This document shows, piece by piece, positions 9,137 to 18,216 of a stretch of DNA of 64,000 bases. Position 1 is the stretch's first letter; the number at the start of each line of letters is the position of its first letter. This stretch comes from Halobacillus sp. A1 (GTDB taxonomy: Bacteria; Bacillota; Bacilli; Bacillales; Halobacillaceae): NCBI RefSeq assembly GCF_024189295.1, contig NZ_JAIZEN010000010.1, forward strand, positions 1-64,000. Direction: 5' to 3'. The notes beneath the pieces were generated by a model. That model did not search any database. It saw nothing but the letters and a program-made list of their open reading frames with translations, and was not told where the DNA came from. The translations under genes were made by a program, and so were the position numbers.

Positions 9137-10330
9137 TTAACCGACTGCAACTTTTAACTCACTTAAACCTCTCAGTAAAAAGACGTGTTGCCAGCGTGGA
9201 TGGGAATCGTACAAACGTATGTCAGGGAAAGTGGTTAATAGTTTTTTTATCGCAACGTTTCCTTCTAAACGAGCGAGTGGAGCTCCCAGACAAAAATGGA
9301 TACCGTAGCCGAAAGCGATATGTGGATTCTGGCTTCGTGTAATATCAAATGTCTCCGCATTTTCGAATTTATCTTCGTCACGGTTAGCAGAACTTAAAGA
9401 AGCGAGAACGAGATCTCCCCTCCGAATCGTTCTCCCGTGGAAGTCAACGTCAGCTTCTGCCCATCGGGCGGTCGAAAAGTCGACTGGACTATAATAGCGA
9501 AGGCCTTCTTCAATGGCGGCATCTGTAAAAGTCAAATCGGCTTGTAATTTCTCAAGTTGTTCAGGGTTTTCGAACAGAGCCAGCATCGTATTGCCAATAA
9601 GGTTTACAGTTGTTTCATGGCCCGCAATGATAAGGAGCACAATCATCGAATATAACTCTTCACGATTTAGTTGATCACCTTCCTCTTCTGCCTGCAGCAA
9701 ACTTGAGATTAAATCATCTTGCGGATTCAATTTACGCTCGTCAAACAGCTGTTTCAAGTAATTAAGGAAATCTTCTGTATCCTGGATGAAGTCAGCCTCT
9801 AAATTATCAGCGGCAGAAAGAATAGTATGGGACCACTTTCTGAATTTGTTCCGATCTTCAGCTGGAACACCAAGCAATTCGCTGATCACAATGATCGGCA
9901 GTGGAAACGCAAAATCCTCGATTAGATCGATAGCTCCTTCTTTTCTACTCATATCTGCTAGAAGTTGATCCGCTATCTCGCTGATTCTAGGTTCCAACTC
10001 TTTTATTTTCTTTGGGTTAAAATAAGGCTGCACCAACTTGCGAAGTCTAGTGTGGTCCGGCGGATCTACGTCAAGCATCATATTTTGAAAGACCGAAGTA
10101 ATGAGATCGGGCTCTTCGGATGAGGAATGCTCCATAAATTTACTTTGATCCTTAATAAAACTCTTCGATTTCAGCAATTCTTTGACATGGTCATACTTTG
10201 TAACGATCCAGGATGTCTGTTCACCGGTTTGTGACATAGGAAAAATTGGCTCAAGACTTCGTAATTGTTTATAAAAAGGATAAGCACCGACTTTGAAATT
10301 GGAATGGTAGACTGTTTCGGTAGTTTCCAA
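9137..10330 (-). CDS. Cytochrome P450
   Basis: 397 residues, a soluble bacterial class P450. Visible motifs: I-helix oxygen-binding AGHETT, K-helix EEGLR (ExxR), and the heme-thiolate loop FGYGIHFCLGAPLAR with the axial cysteine near residue 346. It should hydroxylate or oxidise a small molecule using electrons from a separate ferredoxin/reductase, since no reductase domain is fused. TTG start with AGGGGG eight bases upstream; no ATG or GTG fits better. It is divergent from a LysR gene, and a palindrome lies in its upstream region. Nearest families by feel are CYP107/CYP109, not verified. Confidence 0.92.
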   Translation of the reverse strand: METTETVYHSNFKVGAYPFYKQLRSLEPIFPMSQTGEQTSWIVTKYDHVKELLKSKSFIKDQSKFMEHSSSEEPDLITSVFQNMMLDVDPPDHTRLRKLVQPYFNPKKIKELEPRISEIADQLLADMSRKEGAIDLIEDFAFPLPIIVISELLGVPAEDRNKFRKWSHTILSAADNLEADFIQDTEDFLNYLKQLFDERKLNPQDDLISSLLQAEEEGDQLNREELYSMIVLLIIAGHETTVNLIGNTMLALFENPEQLEKLQADLTFTDAAIEEGLRYYSPVDFSTARWAEADVDFHGRTIRRGDLVLASLSSANRDEDKFENAETFDITRSQNPHIAFGYGIHFCLGAPLARLEGNVAIKKLLTTFPDIRLYDSHPRWQHVFLLRGLSELKVAVG

Positions 10331-10354
10331 TGTAAATGTCCCCCTGTACTCATT

Positions 10355-10370
10355 TTGACTGGCTGGTCAA
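10355..10370. promoter_or_regulatory. Palindrome upstream of the P450 gene, candidate operator
   Basis: TTGACTGGCTGGTCAA is an imperfect palindrome located 25-40 bases upstream of the P450 start codon. Half-sites of the TGACTGGC/GGTCA type are frequent targets of TetR-family repressors; a LysR site (T-N11-A) is the other option given the neighbouring gene. Confidence 0.4.
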
Positions 10371-10486
10371 TCTGATTAAAGTATATAGAAAAAGGTAAAA
10401 ACTCTCAAATTTTAAAGAAATACTTTCCAATCGGACACAATGAAATGATAAAGTAGATGATAACAAAGATGGAATAGGAGACAACT

Positions 10487-11380
10487 ATGGATATTAGACA
10501 TTTGAAGTATTTTATAGAAGTTTCAAAGTTCAACAGTTTTACGAGGGCTGCCGATCATTTGTTCATTTCCCAGCCTACAATAAGTAAAATGATAAAGAAT
10601 TTAGAAGAAGAGCTCGGGGTCGACCTTTTTGAACGTTCGAGGAAGCAGCTCACTCTTACAGACGCCGGGCGGGTTATATTAGATCAAGCTCAAACGATTG
10701 ATAAAGCATTCAATAACCTTCAGACTGAGCTGGATGATTTACTAGGGTTACAAAAAGGACATATCCGCATCGGTCTACCGCCAATTATGGATGCTGACCA
10801 CTTTATTAATATACTAGGCGAGTTTCATCAACTCTATCCAAATATCACCTTCCAGCTGGTAGAAAACGGGGCGAAGAAAATTGAAGAGGGTATACGTGAG
10901 GAGAATCTGGACGCAGGTATTACGGTGCTTCCGACAGAAGAAGAGGATTTTCATTACTTTTCTTTTATGAGGGAGGAGTTAAGAGTTGTCGTTCCGCCTA
11001 CTCATAAACTAGCAGACCGGAAACAGATAAGGCTTGAAGAATTGAAGGATGAACAAATGATTCTATTTAATAAAGATTTTGCATTAAACGACCGGATAAC
11101 AGCTGCGTGTAAGGAGGCGGGTTTTTTGCCGAAAGTCGTGTCGGAAAGTTCTCAATGGGATTTCATAGGAAAAATGATCGCAGCAAAGCTAGGATTGTCG
11201 ATTTTACCTTACAGTGTCTCTGAACTGCTCAAAGAAGACGTAAGAACAATAAAAATTATAAAACCAAAGATTGAATGGGATTTGGCGATTATTTGGAGAA
11301 AAAATCATTATTTATCTTACGCTGCCAAAGAGTGGCTGACATTCACTCAGGAACGGCTGACCATTGGAAGCACCCCATAG
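10487..11380 (+). CDS. LysR-family transcriptional regulator
   Basis: 297 residues. N-terminal winged helix-turn-helix (SFTRAADHLFISQPTISKMIKNLEEELGVDLFERS style, residues 18-55) followed by a periplasmic-binding-protein-like effector domain of two lobes (about 90-290). ATG start with AGGAG upstream. Transcribed away from the P450 gene across a 156-base gap, so it is a candidate regulator of that gene and of itself, as is usual for divergent LysR genes; this is inference. The effector is unknown. The stop codon lies inside the terminator hairpin. Confidence 0.9.
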   Translation: MDIRHLKYFIEVSKFNSFTRAADHLFISQPTISKMIKNLEEELGVDLFERSRKQLTLTDAGRVILDQAQTIDKAFNNLQTELDDLLGLQKGHIRIGLPPIMDADHFINILGEFHQLYPNITFQLVENGAKKIEEGIREENLDAGITVLPTEEEDFHYFSFMREELRVVVPPTHKLADRKQIRLEELKDEQMILFNKDFALNDRITAACKEAGFLPKVVSESSQWDFIGKMIAAKLGLSILPYSVSELLKEDVRTIKIIKPKIEWDLAIIWRKNHYLSYAAKEWLTFTQERLTIGSTP

Positions 11381-11394
11381 AGGTGCTTTTTTTT
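11368..11394 (+). terminator. Terminator of the LysR gene
   Basis: AAGCACC (11368-11374) pairs with GGTGCTT (11382-11388), followed by a T-run. The stem begins before the stop codon. Confidence 0.85.
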
Positions 11395-11552
11395 ATGGGG
11401 ATTATTACAATAACATGCCAGTAAAGCATGGTTGTAAGCAGTTTCATAGATTTTATCTATACTGGCTATGATATATAGCTATTTCACTTTCACAAGAGCG
11501 GCTTATACACTTGTTGTATAGCACGTATTCCAGTGAAAGAAAGGAACTATGC

Positions 11553-12116
11553 ATGATGTCAGAAATTAAAAGACCAAAAGAAAGTTTAATCGTGAATACA
11601 GATCAAGTGATGATCAATGATCTAAATAATTACAACACGCTGTTCGGTGGAGTGTTAATGAAAAAGCTTGATAATAATGCGACGCTCTCAGCGCGACGGC
11701 ATTCCAGAGTAAAAGAATGTGTAACGGCTTCTACTGATTCGATTGATTTTTTATATCCAATCACTCAATCAGATTCCGTCTGTGTGGAATCGTTTGTTTC
11801 TTATACCGGCAGCAAGTCTATGGAGATATTCTGCAAGGTGATCGCTGAAGATATGATTTCTGGAGAACGTCGAATGGCTGCGACAGCGTTCTTGACATTT
11901 GTTGCCCTTGATGAAGATAAAAAACCGACAAAGGTTCCTGAAATTTCACCAGAAACGGAAGAAGAGCAATTTCTTTATAAGTCTGGTAAAGAGCGCGCAG
12001 AAACTCGTAGAATTCGAAGAAAGCATAGTAAGGAATTGACGAAAATGATCCAACTGGAGAAACCTTGGGAAAAAGGAGACCTAATCTATGACGACTATGT
12101 TAGCGGGATTAAATGA
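11553..12116 (+). CDS. Acyl-CoA thioesterase, hotdog fold
   Basis: About 187 residues, acyl-CoA hydrolase of the YciA/BFIT-like hotdog family, cleaving fatty acyl-CoA to free acid and CoA. Characteristic stretches are the N-terminal LNNYNTLFGGVLMKKLDNNA (catalytic Asn/Asp loop region), ECVTASTDSIDFLYPI, and the C-terminal MAATAFLTFVALDED strand. ATG 11553 (MMSEIKRPK) has AAAGGA seven bases upstream. The hypothetical gene that follows overlaps its last 29 bases, so the two are translationally linked. Confidence 0.88.
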   Translation: MMSEIKRPKESLIVNTDQVMINDLNNYNTLFGGVLMKKLDNNATLSARRHSRVKECVTASTDSIDFLYPITQSDSVCVESFVSYTGSKSMEIFCKVIAEDMISGERRMAATAFLTFVALDEDKKPTKVPEISPETEEEQFLYKSGKERAETRRIRRKHSKELTKMIQLEKPWEKGDLIYDDYVSGIK

Positions 12117-12462
12117 TATTTATACAGCTCAAGAAGATTTAGCACAATTGAAAGGGGAGCATGAAGGCCTCTATGAACAACTCCACCATGTAGTCAGTCT
12201 GACGAGACAGCTTCAAATCAAGTATGGGTATATGGGAGCGTTGTTAAGAGACGAAGATCTCCCAGCGTATGAACCTAAGTTTGTGAGGGATTCGATTCTA
12301 AGTCTTTATCAACAGGAAGTACAAAACTTAAAAGACCATAAAGAAATCCAGCAGGTAAAAAATTTAATGAAAAGACATCGTAAAGTAGGAGATTCCAAGT
12401 TGTTTCTCTTAATTCTCGGTACTAAACCAGAACTGCTGCAAGGATCAACGATTATGAAATGA
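12088..12462 (+). CDS. Hypothetical protein, helical, 124 aa
   Basis: Not recognised. It is charged and mostly predicted helical, with coiled-coil-like stretches (QEDLAQLKGEHEGLYEQLH, SLYQQEVQNLKDHKEIQQ) and no membrane segment or signal peptide. It begins inside the end of the thioesterase gene in another frame (29-base overlap), with AAAGGAG eleven bases before its ATG. It ends exactly at a strong bidirectional terminator. The good ribosome site and tight coupling argue that it is real. Function unknown. Confidence 0.65.
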   Translation: MTTMLAGLNDIYTAQEDLAQLKGEHEGLYEQLHHVVSLTRQLQIKYGYMGALLRDEDLPAYEPKFVRDSILSLYQQEVQNLKDHKEIQQVKNLMKRHRKVGDSKLFLLILGTKPELLQGSTIMK

Positions 12463-12499
12463 AGAAAGCAGTACCTGTAAACTCAGGTACTGCTTTCTT
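12462..12499. terminator. Bidirectional terminator between 12088 gene and ald
   Basis: AAGAAAGCAGTACCTG (12462-12477) pairs perfectly with CAGGTACTGCTTTCTT (12484-12499), with T/A tracts on both sides; it serves the two convergent genes. Confidence 0.9.
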
Positions 12500-12500
12500 T

Positions 12501-13643
12501 TTAGGAGTGGGAAAGTTGTTTCATCGCTTCAGTAACAGGGACATATTCATAGTCCAGGTCATGAGCTACAGCTTTATACGTAAGTTTTCCATTCATGACA
12601 TTTACACCTTTTTCAATGGCTTCATTATCTTCCACAGCGTTATAGACGCCTTTGTTTGCAATTTGCAATGCGTAAGGAATCGTCACGTTAGTTAAGGCAA
12701 TAGTCGCTGTGCGAGGTACGGCCCCCGGGATATTAGCGACAGCATAATGAAGGACACCGTGTTTTTCATAAATAGGCTGATCATGCGTAGTAATATGGTC
12801 TACGGTTTCAAAGTTACCTCCTTGGTCGATGGCAACGTCTACAATCACGGACCCGGGATTCATAGATTTTACCATATCTTCCGTGACAAGTTTGGGTGCT
12901 TTAGCTCCTGGGATCAGCACTGCACCTACGACGAGGTCGGAATGCTTAACTGCTTCTGAAATGTTGTAAGGGTTAGACATGAGAGTCTGGACGTCTGCTC
13001 CGAACAAATCATCCAATTCGCGCAAGCGAGAAGGATTCAAATCGATGATGGTCACTTGTGCACCTAGACCGACAGCAATTTTTGCTGCGTTTGTTCCCAC
13101 AATGCCTCCGCCGATAATCGTTACTTTTCCACGTGTCACTCCAGGTACTCCACTTAAGAGGATTCCTTTACCGCCAAATGACTTTTCTAAATATTGAGCA
13201 CCAATTTGTGAAGCCATTCGTCCAGCAACTTCGCTCATAGGAGTTAGTAAAGGAAGGGCGTTGTTTACGCTGACGGTCTCGTAAGCGATGGCTGTTACTT
13301 GCTTCTCAACTAAAGCTTTGGCCAGTTCGGGTTCTGCAGCCAGATGCAAGTATGTAAACAAGATCAATCCTTTTCGGAAATATCCATATTCTGCTGGAAG
13401 AGGCTCTTTAACTTTCATGACCATTTCAGCACTGCCCCATAATTTTGAAGCGCTTTCAATTATAGTGGCTCCTGAATTCAAATATTCTTCATCCGTAAAG
13501 TTGCTGCCAAGACCAGCTTCAGTTTCTACAAGCACAGTGTGGCCCGCTTTCACTAAATTCACTACACCAGAAGGCGTGATAGCAACCCGGTTTTCATTAT
13601 TTTTGATTTCCTTTGGAACACCAATGATCATGTTGTTTTCCAC
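12501..13643 (-). CDS. ald: Alanine dehydrogenase
   Basis: 380 residues, NAD-dependent L-alanine dehydrogenase interconverting alanine with pyruvate and ammonia; in Bacillaceae it supports alanine catabolism and sporulation. N-terminal [18 protein letters not shown] signature, catalytic Lys in VMKVKEPL, catalytic His in [10 protein letters not shown], and the Rossmann nucleotide loop [18 protein letters not shown]. Full length. The gene encoding an AdeR-like PucR regulator lies directly upstream on the same strand, the partnership known from B. subtilis, so alanine-dependent activation is likely. Confidence 0.96.
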   Translation of the reverse strand: MENNMIIGVPKEIKNNENRVAITPSGVVNLVKAGHTVLVETEAGLGSNFTDEEYLNSGATIIESASKLWGSAEMVMKVKEPLPAEYGYFRKGLILFTYLHLAAEPELAKALVEKQVTAIAYETVSVNNALPLLTPMSEVAGRMASQIGAQYLEKSFGGKGILLSGVPGVTRGKVTIIGGGIVGTNAAKIAVGLGAQVTIIDLNPSRLRELDDLFGADVQTLMSNPYNISEAVKHSDLVVGAVLIPGAKAPKLVTEDMVKSMNPGSVIVDVAIDQGGNFETVDHITTHDQPIYEKHGVLHYAVANIPGAVPRTATIALTNVTIPYALQIANKGVYNAVEDNEAIEKGVNVMNGKLTYKAVAHDLDYEYVPVTEAMKQLSHS

Positions 13644-13714
13644 CTTTCATTCAATCAAGTTAATGAAAGTATATCCTGTTCTATTACAATTTTGTTTAGG
13701 GAGAATATAAAAAA

Positions 13715-13756
13715 GGAACGAGATGATTTGTGTAAAATCACAAATCATCTCGTTCC
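13715..13756 (-). terminator. Terminator of the adeR-like gene
   Basis: GGAACGAGATGATTTGTG (13715-13732) pairs perfectly with CACAAATCATCTCGTTCC (13739-13756); six A at 13709-13714 give a U-run on the minus strand. The stop codon is in the loop side of the stem, so regulator and ald are probably separate transcripts. Confidence 0.9.
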
Positions 13757-14988
13757 ATGTCGTGAATAAGTAAATCCAAATACAATGTAGTCTTTAGATT
13801 ATTATCCTTCAGGTCGATTTGACTTATTTCTTTTATTCGTTTTAAGCGATAATTCATCGTATTTGTATGAATGTGCATGTGTTTTGCGGCTGAATGGACA
13901 TTACTGTTATGGATCAGAAAAGCTTTCAGCGTGTAAACTAACTCGCTTTTATTGGTTCGATCGTAATCATATAATCTTTCAAGATAGATGTTATGGTATT
14001 GCTCTCGACTGCGAAGAGAAGCTAACTCGTTGATAAATTGAAAGACTCCGAGTTCTTGATAATTAGAGGTGTTTTGTAATTCTGTTGAAAATTGTTCCTT
14101 TAATTCCAGTACTTTTAACGCTTGCTTATAGCTGTCCGTAATATTTTCGGGGGATTGATATACAATGCCGAATGATCCTTTGACCGCTTTTACTTGAAGC
14201 CTTTCTCTCATTTTTGTCATGAAGTCATGAATGAACGTATTACACAGGTGAGTGGCATCTTCATAAGCATCGGCACGGATAAGTAATATCAGCCGGTTCT
14301 CATCGAATAGACGACTGACGACTCTCGTTTGCTGCAGGGTTTCTGTTAAGTAATAGGCATGGCGTTCTATCGTCGGGTTCATGTACTCATCGAATTCAAA
14401 TACTGCAACACATAATTGGCCTGACATTTTTACACCAAAGCGTTTTGCGTGCCGCATGATTTCTGAATGGTCACGAAGAGTGCCCGTAAGCAGCTGCCAG
14501 AAAAATTCTTTTTTATCTTCATCAGATTTATTTTTCTTTGCTTGATGATGGAGCAGCTGATGACTCACGAGCTTAGCAGCATCTTTAATTTGCTGTAAAT
14601 GATGGCTGGTTACTTCGACTTCATCGGCTTGCGCCCAGATGAAGCCTAAAAGCGTTCTATTTTTACGAACGGAAACAGCGATACGGTTGCCAAGACCGAT
14701 CTCCTTGATCGAAGCGACAATGATTGGCTCACCGCTTTTGAACAGCTTCGACATTACTCCGTGTTTCCATAAACTGTTGATGACTTTCTCGGGAACTTTG
14801 CGCCTCATAATGGTAGCACTTCTAGCTTCATCTACATTTTCCTCATGTTTACTATAGGAAACGATACGATGATTGGCATCCTCGATGGTTATGGGAAAAC
14901 CAATAATATGAGCTATTCGGTCTGCCAATCCTTCCGGAGAATCGAACTTTTCATCTATAAGGTCTGCTTGGAATTGTGAATGACTCAT
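13738..14988 (-). CDS. adeR: PucR-family regulator, AdeR-like activator of ald
   Basis: 416 residues. It begins with a region resembling the sensory part of CdaR/PucR regulators (about 15-150), has a GGDEF-like PucR middle segment (about 160-290), and ends in the HTH_30 domain (LKAFLIHNSNVHSAAKHMHI, then TNTMNYRLKRI, about 350-405). B. subtilis AdeR (YukF) has the same architecture and similar size, sits next to ald and activates it in response to alanine. The assignment rests on architecture plus synteny. Strong terminator at its end. Confidence 0.8.
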   Translation of the reverse strand: MSHSQFQADLIDEKFDSPEGLADRIAHIIGFPITIEDANHRIVSYSKHEENVDEARSATIMRRKVPEKVINSLWKHGVMSKLFKSGEPIIVASIKEIGLGNRIAVSVRKNRTLLGFIWAQADEVEVTSHHLQQIKDAAKLVSHQLLHHQAKKNKSDEDKKEFFWQLLTGTLRDHSEIMRHAKRFGVKMSGQLCVAVFEFDEYMNPTIERHAYYLTETLQQTRVVSRLFDENRLILLIRADAYEDATHLCNTFIHDFMTKMRERLQVKAVKGSFGIVYQSPENITDSYKQALKVLELKEQFSTELQNTSNYQELGVFQFINELASLRSREQYHNIYLERLYDYDRTNKSELVYTLKAFLIHNSNVHSAAKHMHIHTNTMNYRLKRIKEISQIDLKDNNLKTTLYLDLLIHDMERDDL

Positions 14989-15092
14989 GCAAGTGCTCCT
15001 TTATTACATAGATAATATTATTTTATCATGGTTGCCAAACTCGAAAAACTTTAATTCTCATATGGTTTTGGAAAGGAAAGGGGGGGCAGTTA

Positions 15093-15149
15093 ATGAAAGC
15101 TCCTGTTATTGATTATAAGACGAACAATATTTTAAAAGTAATGAATTAG
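15093..15149 (+). CDS. Possible 18-aa reading frame upstream of the CHAD gene
   Basis: ATG at 15093 with GGAAAGGGGGGG upstream encodes MKAPVIDYKTNNILKVMN and stops. It could be a leader peptide, a gene remnant or chance; the ribosome site is the only support. Confidence 0.25.
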   Translation: MKAPVIDYKTNNILKVMN

Positions 15150-15247
15150 GATAGTAAGGAAAAAAGTTTTGGAAGTCTAGTTAAACTTCATCATTATAAG
15201 GGAATAGTATAGATAACAGAATTTCCAAAAGGTGGATGGTTACTTTT

Positions 15248-16456
15248 ATGACTACAACTTATATGAGGCAGTTGGATAAAATGGGGCGTTTAGTGATCCC
15301 AAAAGAAATTCGAGATGAACTTTCATTAAAGGATCAGCATCTAAGCATGAAGCCGCTAAAAAGTGGCCAAGGCCTAAGGGTACTTAAAGAGAATTCTTCT
15401 GAAGACCCTAAGATACTGGACCGCTACGGGCGGCTTGTTGTCCCTATTGAATTGAGACAGGAACTCGGCTGGGATGTAGGGAAAAAGATTGAAATCAACG
15501 TATCAAATAATGAAGTTGTTTTAAATGGAAAATTCGAAGTATGCGAAATATGCGGTAAAGATGAATCGCTTATCAAAGTTAAAACTAATTACCTCTGTGA
15601 AGATTGTTTGAGTGAAGCAAATCAAGGTTTTGTTCAAAGGTGGGCTTCGCAGCTGAATTCACTTAAAGATGATTATGTAAGTTATACGGAGCGTTTATTG
15701 GACTTCAAAGATCCAGAGGATGTCCACCAAGCAAGAGTAGTGGGCCGCCGCATAGAGGCTTTGCTGAAATTCTTAAATGTATCGTCCAAGCATAAAATTC
15801 TAGATACATTGACAGAAGCCCATAGCCAATTGGGCGAAATTAGAGAGCGGGACGTCTTGATTGAGGCATTTAAAAAGCATGCAGAAGAGAGTGATGATGA
15901 AAAAAAAGCAGAGGTATTCGCTCAAATTCATCAACGTGTTGAAAATAAAAGAGAAAAATATCGGGATAAACTGGATCGAAAACTTCCTAAGCTTGTTAAT
16001 AATAAATTTTCAGACCAATGGAACAAATTTATCGAGGAAGAGCTGCCTGCTTATGTACTGCCGTTGAAAGTAGAGGAACGATTAGAATATTATGAGAAAT
16101 CATTCGATCAAAAGGCAGAACTATTCTCTGAAGTATTCAAAGAAAAAGGGGCTGCATCTAATAAAAGCCTGGACTCTTTACATGCAGTAAGAATTAGTTC
16201 AAAGTACCTTCGTTATATTTATCGGTATCTTAATCAAATGTATAGGGAGAATTATAAGGCTAAAGCGGACCACTATGAAGATATTCAGGATCAGTTTGGC
16301 GATATTAATGACTTAAAAGACTGGCTGGATGAAATCGACAATCATGCAGATAAGATAGATGCGAAGAAAAAGCATGTGAAGGCTGTGAAAAGGGAGTTCA
16401 AGGATGAATTGGAGAATAGAATGAATGAAGTGAATTTAGAAAAAATTCATAGTTAA
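15248..16456 (+). CDS. Tandem AbrB-like domains + zinc knuckle + CHAD domain protein
   Basis: About 402 residues with an unusual domain order. Residues 4-48 and 55-95 each carry the AbrB/SpoVT swapped-hairpin DNA-binding signature (KMGRLVIPKEIRDEL; RYGRLVVPIELRQEL). Four cysteines follow as CxxC-x14-CxxC (Cys 99, 102, 117, 120), a probable zinc knuckle. From about 130 to the end is a helical CHAD domain with its two histidine-containing motifs (VHQARVVGRRIEALLKFL at 159 and SLHAVRISSKYLRY near 310). CHAD domains bind inorganic polyphosphate, so a polyphosphate-responsive DNA-binding protein is possible; that is inference. ATG 15248 fits AAAGGTGG better than ATG 15236. Confidence 0.85.
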   Translation: MTTTYMRQLDKMGRLVIPKEIRDELSLKDQHLSMKPLKSGQGLRVLKENSSEDPKILDRYGRLVVPIELRQELGWDVGKKIEINVSNNEVVLNGKFEVCEICGKDESLIKVKTNYLCEDCLSEANQGFVQRWASQLNSLKDDYVSYTERLLDFKDPEDVHQARVVGRRIEALLKFLNVSSKHKILDTLTEAHSQLGEIRERDVLIEAFKKHAEESDDEKKAEVFAQIHQRVENKREKYRDKLDRKLPKLVNNKFSDQWNKFIEEELPAYVLPLKVEERLEYYEKSFDQKAELFSEVFKEKGAASNKSLDSLHAVRISSKYLRYIYRYLNQMYRENYKAKADHYEDIQDQFGDINDLKDWLDEIDNHADKIDAKKKHVKAVKREFKDELENRMNEVNLEKIHS

Positions 16457-16462
16457 AGGGTT

Positions 16463-16492
16463 GAGCAGTTCCATAAGGGGCTGCTTTTTTTG
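16463..16492 (+). terminator. Terminator of the AbrB-CHAD gene
   Basis: AGCAG and CTGCT form a short stem around TTCCATAAGGGG, followed by seven T. Confidence 0.7.
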
Positions 16493-16595
16493 TGCTTTTA
16501 ACTTCATTGGAAGCATTCTTCTTCTCTCTCACTGTAATCATCTATCACACTTCTAGGCAGGGGCACATATGATTTTGTTAAAGAGGTGGTGAAGA

Positions 16596-17417
16596 ATGAG
16601 GGAGAAACATATTGCTCAAATACATGATCCCATTGCGGTTGAACAAGAAGAATGGAGAAAGAGGCAGATTAGGAACAGGTTCAAACAAATCCTCACCATA
16701 TCTTCGCCTATTTTCATCTTGTTACTTTGGGAGTTATTATCAAGAACTGGCTTAATCGATGCGAGGTTCTTTCCGCCACCGACGAAAATAGTTGGAACCT
16801 TTATTATGATGGGCACAAGCGGTGAATTATTCAGCCATATCGGCATATCTTTATACAGGATTTTCGCAGGATTTCTATTAGGCGTCATTCCTGCCATTAT
16901 TTTGGGGTTAATTATGGGCCTGTATTCACCTATACGTCATTTCTTATCTCCGCTTATCATGGCGCTCATGCCAATTCCAACTCTTGCACTTCTTCCTATC
17001 ATCATCATCATCTTTGGAGTAGGAGAAGTTTCAAAGGTTGTCACGATTGCGGGAAGTGTTTTTTTTCCTGTCATCATCAATACCGTGGCTGGAGTTGTTA
17101 ACATAGATCGTATTTATCTGGATGTGGCTAAAAACTATGGAGCAGATTCAAAGAATTTTTTCTTTAAAATTGCTTTGCCCGGCTCGCTCCCCGTTATGTT
17201 AGAAGGTATTCAAATGGGGCAGGCGATTGCCCTTTTAACGATAGTAGCTGCAGAGATGATGGGCGCGAATTCAGGAATAGGTTACTTAATATGGACATCG
17301 TATAAAGCATTTTTACTACAGGAGATGTACGTGGGTCTCGTGCTTATATCATTCTTTGGATATTTATTCTCACTTATTCTAAGGGGATTCCAGAATAAGC
17401 TATTGCCATGGAGGTGA
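16596..17417 (+). CDS. ABC transporter permease, SsuC/ThiX-like
   Basis: 273 residues with about six membrane helices. The EAA loop facing the ATPase is visible near residues 185-205 (NYGADSKNFFFKIALPGSLP). The family imports nitrate, taurine/alkanesulfonates or thiamine precursors such as HMP. ATG start with AGAGGTGG upstream. First gene of a three-gene operon (permease, ATPase, binding protein); the ATPase starts four bases after this stop codon. The long cytosolic N-terminus (about 35 residues) is normal here. The substrate is not decidable from sequence. Confidence 0.9.
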   Translation: MREKHIAQIHDPIAVEQEEWRKRQIRNRFKQILTISSPIFILLLWELLSRTGLIDARFFPPPTKIVGTFIMMGTSGELFSHIGISLYRIFAGFLLGVIPAIILGLIMGLYSPIRHFLSPLIMALMPIPTLALLPIIIIIFGVGEVSKVVTIAGSVFFPVIINTVAGVVNIDRIYLDVAKNYGADSKNFFFKIALPGSLPVMLEGIQMGQAIALLTIVAAEMMGANSGIGYLIWTSYKAFLLQEMYVGLVLISFFGYLFSLILRGFQNKLLPWR

Positions 17418-17421
17418 TGAG

Positions 17422-18195
17422 GTGGCAGCAAAGATTTCGATCCGTGATTTAACCAAGGTCTTTTATAAAAAGGGAAGCAGTATGACCGCTCTGCAAAATG
17501 TATCCATCGATGTGCAGGATGGAGAGTTCGTGTGTTTCATCGGTCCGAGCGGATGTGGGAAAACAACACTTCTCCGCATTCTAGCAGATTTAGAGACGCC
17601 TAGTACTGGAGATTTCACCATTGCCCGCGAGAAAGAGGATCGTCCATTACAATCCATGGTATTTCAGGAAAAGGGCGTAATCCCCTGGCTGACCGTTGAA
17701 GAGAATGTCGCTTTTGGACTGAAGATGAGACACCTTCCTAAAAATATCATTAAGGAGCGTACCTCTTATTATCTCAATAAAGTCGGCTTGGATAAGTTCG
17801 CCAAAATTTATCCTAAAGATCTGTCTGGAGGTATGAAACAGCGGGTGAGCATTGCCCGTGCATTCGCCAACGATCCGGAAATTTTATTGATGGATGAACC
17901 CTTCGCTGCATTAGATGAGCAGAACAAATTCATCCTTCAAGAAGAGCTTTTAAATATTTGGTCAGAAACGAAAAAAACCGTTCTTTTTATTACGCACAGT
18001 ATTGATGAAGCCTTGCTCCTTAGTGATCGGATCCTATTGATGAGCTCACAGCCTGGAAGAATCATCGACGAAAAAGTGATTGATCTGCCCAGGCCTAGAA
18101 ACATGGAGCAAGTAAGAGCAGATCCAAAGATGGCTCATCACTTCAGTGACATATGGAACCACCTCCATGATGAAGTGCAAAATTCGAGAGAGTAG
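17422..18195 (+). CDS. ABC transporter ATP-binding protein, SsuB-like
   Basis: 257 residues. Walker A GPSGCGKTT, signature LSGGMKQRVSIARA, Walker B ILLMDEPFAALDE, and switch His in FITHSIDEA. It energises the importer formed with the flanking permease and binding protein. GTG start with GGAGGTGAT overlapping the permease stop region, indicating translational coupling. The C-terminal LPRPRNMEQVRADP stretch is typical of nitrate/sulfonate/taurine ATPases. Confidence 0.92.
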   Translation: MAAKISIRDLTKVFYKKGSSMTALQNVSIDVQDGEFVCFIGPSGCGKTTLLRILADLETPSTGDFTIAREKEDRPLQSMVFQEKGVIPWLTVEENVAFGLKMRHLPKNIIKERTSYYLNKVGLDKFAKIYPKDLSGGMKQRVSIARAFANDPEILLMDEPFAALDEQNKFILQEELLNIWSETKKTVLFITHSIDEALLLSDRILLMSSQPGRIIDEKVIDLPRPRNMEQVRADPKMAHHFSDIWNHLHDEVQNSRE

Positions 18196-18216
18196 AAGGT
18201 AAGAAAGGTGATAGCA

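Noticed and set aside
13288..13710. 140-codon frame opposite ald
   Set aside because: Shadow of a conserved gene, crosses the ald promoter region, no family resemblance.
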